From JBEKDJ01 sp050014415 (lineage in GTDB: Bacteria; Desulfobacterota; BSN033; UBA1163): 7,364 nucleotides of DNA. The stretch lies in assembly GCA_050014415.1 (NCBI GenBank), contig JBEKDJ010000346.1, positions 1 to 7,364 on the forward strand. Reading direction: 5' to 3'. Of this stretch, positions 6,364 to 7,364 are shown piece by piece. The translations under genes were made by a program, and so were the position numbers. The first letter of the stretch is position 1. Every line of letters starts with the position of its first letter. Under the pieces are notes generated by a model. That model saw nothing but the letters and a program-made list of their open reading frames with translations. It was not told where the DNA came from and searched no databases.

Positions 6364-7364
6364 TTAGCCGCTATGGCAAAGTAAGCACTGCGGAGAACAA
6401 GCGAATTCAGAATCTAAGATTCCACCGCGGAGGGAGTGGGGATAAGCTTTGGTAATTCGGACAGAAACCAATTTCCCCACCAAACTTAAATCGCCTTCAA
6501 AATTAACGATCTTGTTGGATCGGGTTCGGCCGGTTACATCCTGAGCACTTTGTTTGCTTCGGCCCTCAGCTAAGATTTCCTCAACACCACCCTCCAATGC
6601 CTGATTCTTTTGAAGGGTAATCTCCTTTTGGATCTCCTGCAGGATTGCAAGGCGATCCTGTTTTACTTTCTCCTCAATACGGGCCTCATATTGTGCGGCT
6701 CGTGTCCCTTTTCTCGGCGAGTATTTAAAAGAGAAGAGGTCGTCGAATCGAACCTTGTGAATAAGGTCTAATGTCTCTTCAAAGTCCTTTTCCTCCTCAC
6801 CCGGAAATCCTACGATCACATCGGCAGTTACGGCAATGGAGGGGCAGACTTCCTTCAAACAATATATTTTCTCAAGATAAGATTCTTCTGTATATCCCCG
6901 ATGCATGGCTTTCAAAATTCTATCCGATCCCGATTGAAAAGGAAGGTGAATGTGTTCACAGAGTTTAGGCAATTTTGAAAATGACTGAATTAGCTCTTCT
7001 GATAAATCTTTGGGATGGGAAGTGGTGAACCGAATTCTTTCGATTCCTGCTATTTCGTTGATGCGCTCAAGTAGTTCTGAAAAATTTATCTCTTCTTCTA
7101 ACCCTTTCCCATATCCATTCACATTCTGACCGAGGAGACAAACCTCCTTTATGCCCATCCCAGCCAGGTGCTCCACTTCTTCAGCAATTTCTCGACTGGG
7201 CCGGCTCTGTTCTCTCCCTCTCACATAAGGGACAATGCAGAAAGAGCAGAAATGGTCACATCCCTGCATAATGGTCACGTAAGACTTCACCTTATCTAGG
7301 GGGCTTCGGGGAAGAACGGCCTTCAAATATTCCCCGTTTTGATCAAAACCTCTCTCGCAAACCC
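6364..7364 (-). CDS. miaB: tRNA-2-methylthio-N6-dimethylallyladenosine synthase MiaB (5' end beyond window)
   Basis: A radical-SAM methylthiotransferase that converts i6A37 to ms2i6A37 in tRNAs reading codons that begin with U, using SAM, two [4Fe-4S] clusters and a sulfur donor. The frame stays open to the right edge, so about 333 C-terminal residues are present; the N-terminal UPF0004 domain with its three cluster-binding cysteines (roughly 110-120 residues) is outside. The radical-SAM motif CDHFCSFC is encoded at 7237-7260. LLGQNVNGYG is the MiaB-type form (RimO and MtaB differ here), and HLPFQSGSDRILKAMHRGYT is another strong MiaB signature. A C-terminal TRAM domain (VTGRTRSNKIVNFEG to ITKAYPHSLRGGIL) binds tRNA. 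A TTG at 7326 is an internal Leu, not the start. After the TRAM domain there is an odd 15-residue tail with CSPQCLLCH. It is probably the first gene seen of a miaB-fbp-aldolase unit. Confidence 0.95.
   Translation of the reverse strand, partial: VCERGFDQNGEYLKAVLPRSPLDKVKSYVTIMQGCDHFCSFCIVPYVRGREQSRPSREIAEEVEHLAGMGIKEVCLLGQNVNGYGKGLEEEINFSELLERINEIAGIERIRFTTSHPKDLSEELIQSFSKLPKLCEHIHLPFQSGSDRILKAMHRGYTEESYLEKIYCLKEVCPSIAVTADVIVGFPGEEEKDFEETLDLIHKVRFDDLFSFKYSPRKGTRAAQYEARIEEKVKQDRLAILQEIQKEITLQKNQALEGGVEEILAEGRSKQSAQDVTGRTRSNKIVNFEGDLSLVGKLVSVRITKAYPHSLRGGILDSEFACSPQCLLCHSG

Overview
The window carries two same-strand blocks, all on the minus strand, separated by a 441-bp non-coding gap. Reading in the direction of transcription (from the right edge leftwards): a 5'-truncated miaB (tRNA ms2i6A37 methylthiotransferase), fbp (class I fructose-1,6-bisphosphatase), a long-form class II fructose-bisphosphate aldolase, the gap, a 61-residue excisionase/BldC-type helix-turn-helix protein, and a very large membrane-anchored multi-sensor hybrid histidine kinase that runs off the left edge. 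I saw no convincing plus-strand gene, tRNA, rRNA, CRISPR array or insertion sequence.

miaB, fbp and the aldolase are spaced by 41 and 91 nt, and fbp and the aldolase each have a strong Shine-Dalgarno, so they probably form one transcription unit. The aldolase makes fructose-1,6-bisphosphate from triose phosphates and FBPase hydrolyses it to fructose-6-phosphate, which are two consecutive gluconeogenic (or Calvin-cycle) steps. miaB is a housekeeping neighbour with no obvious metabolic link.

The signalling block starts behind a very good candidate sigma-54 (-24/-12) promoter with correct spacing. Two dyad-symmetric sequences lie about 90 and 135 bp upstream of its predicted start, where enhancer-binding proteins usually bind. 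The small HTH gene and the kinase overlap by ATGA. The kinase has two TM helices, HAMP, PAS, GAF, PAS, GAF, PAS, DHp, HATPase and receiver domains, but its reading frame is broken inside the first GAF domain. Comparison with the second GAF of the same protein shows that about 37 residues are missing at exactly that point. The lesion is therefore an internal deletion of roughly 110 nt (not a multiple of three), not a simple one-base slip. The 755 codons after it contain no stop, so the break is recent or an assembly artefact.

The organism looks like a Gram-negative, mid-GC bacterium rich in PAS/GAF hybrid kinases and sigma-54 control, most like Desulfobacterota (former Deltaproteobacteria) or a neighbouring uncultured phylum. 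This is an impression from gene style, not a phylogenetic result.
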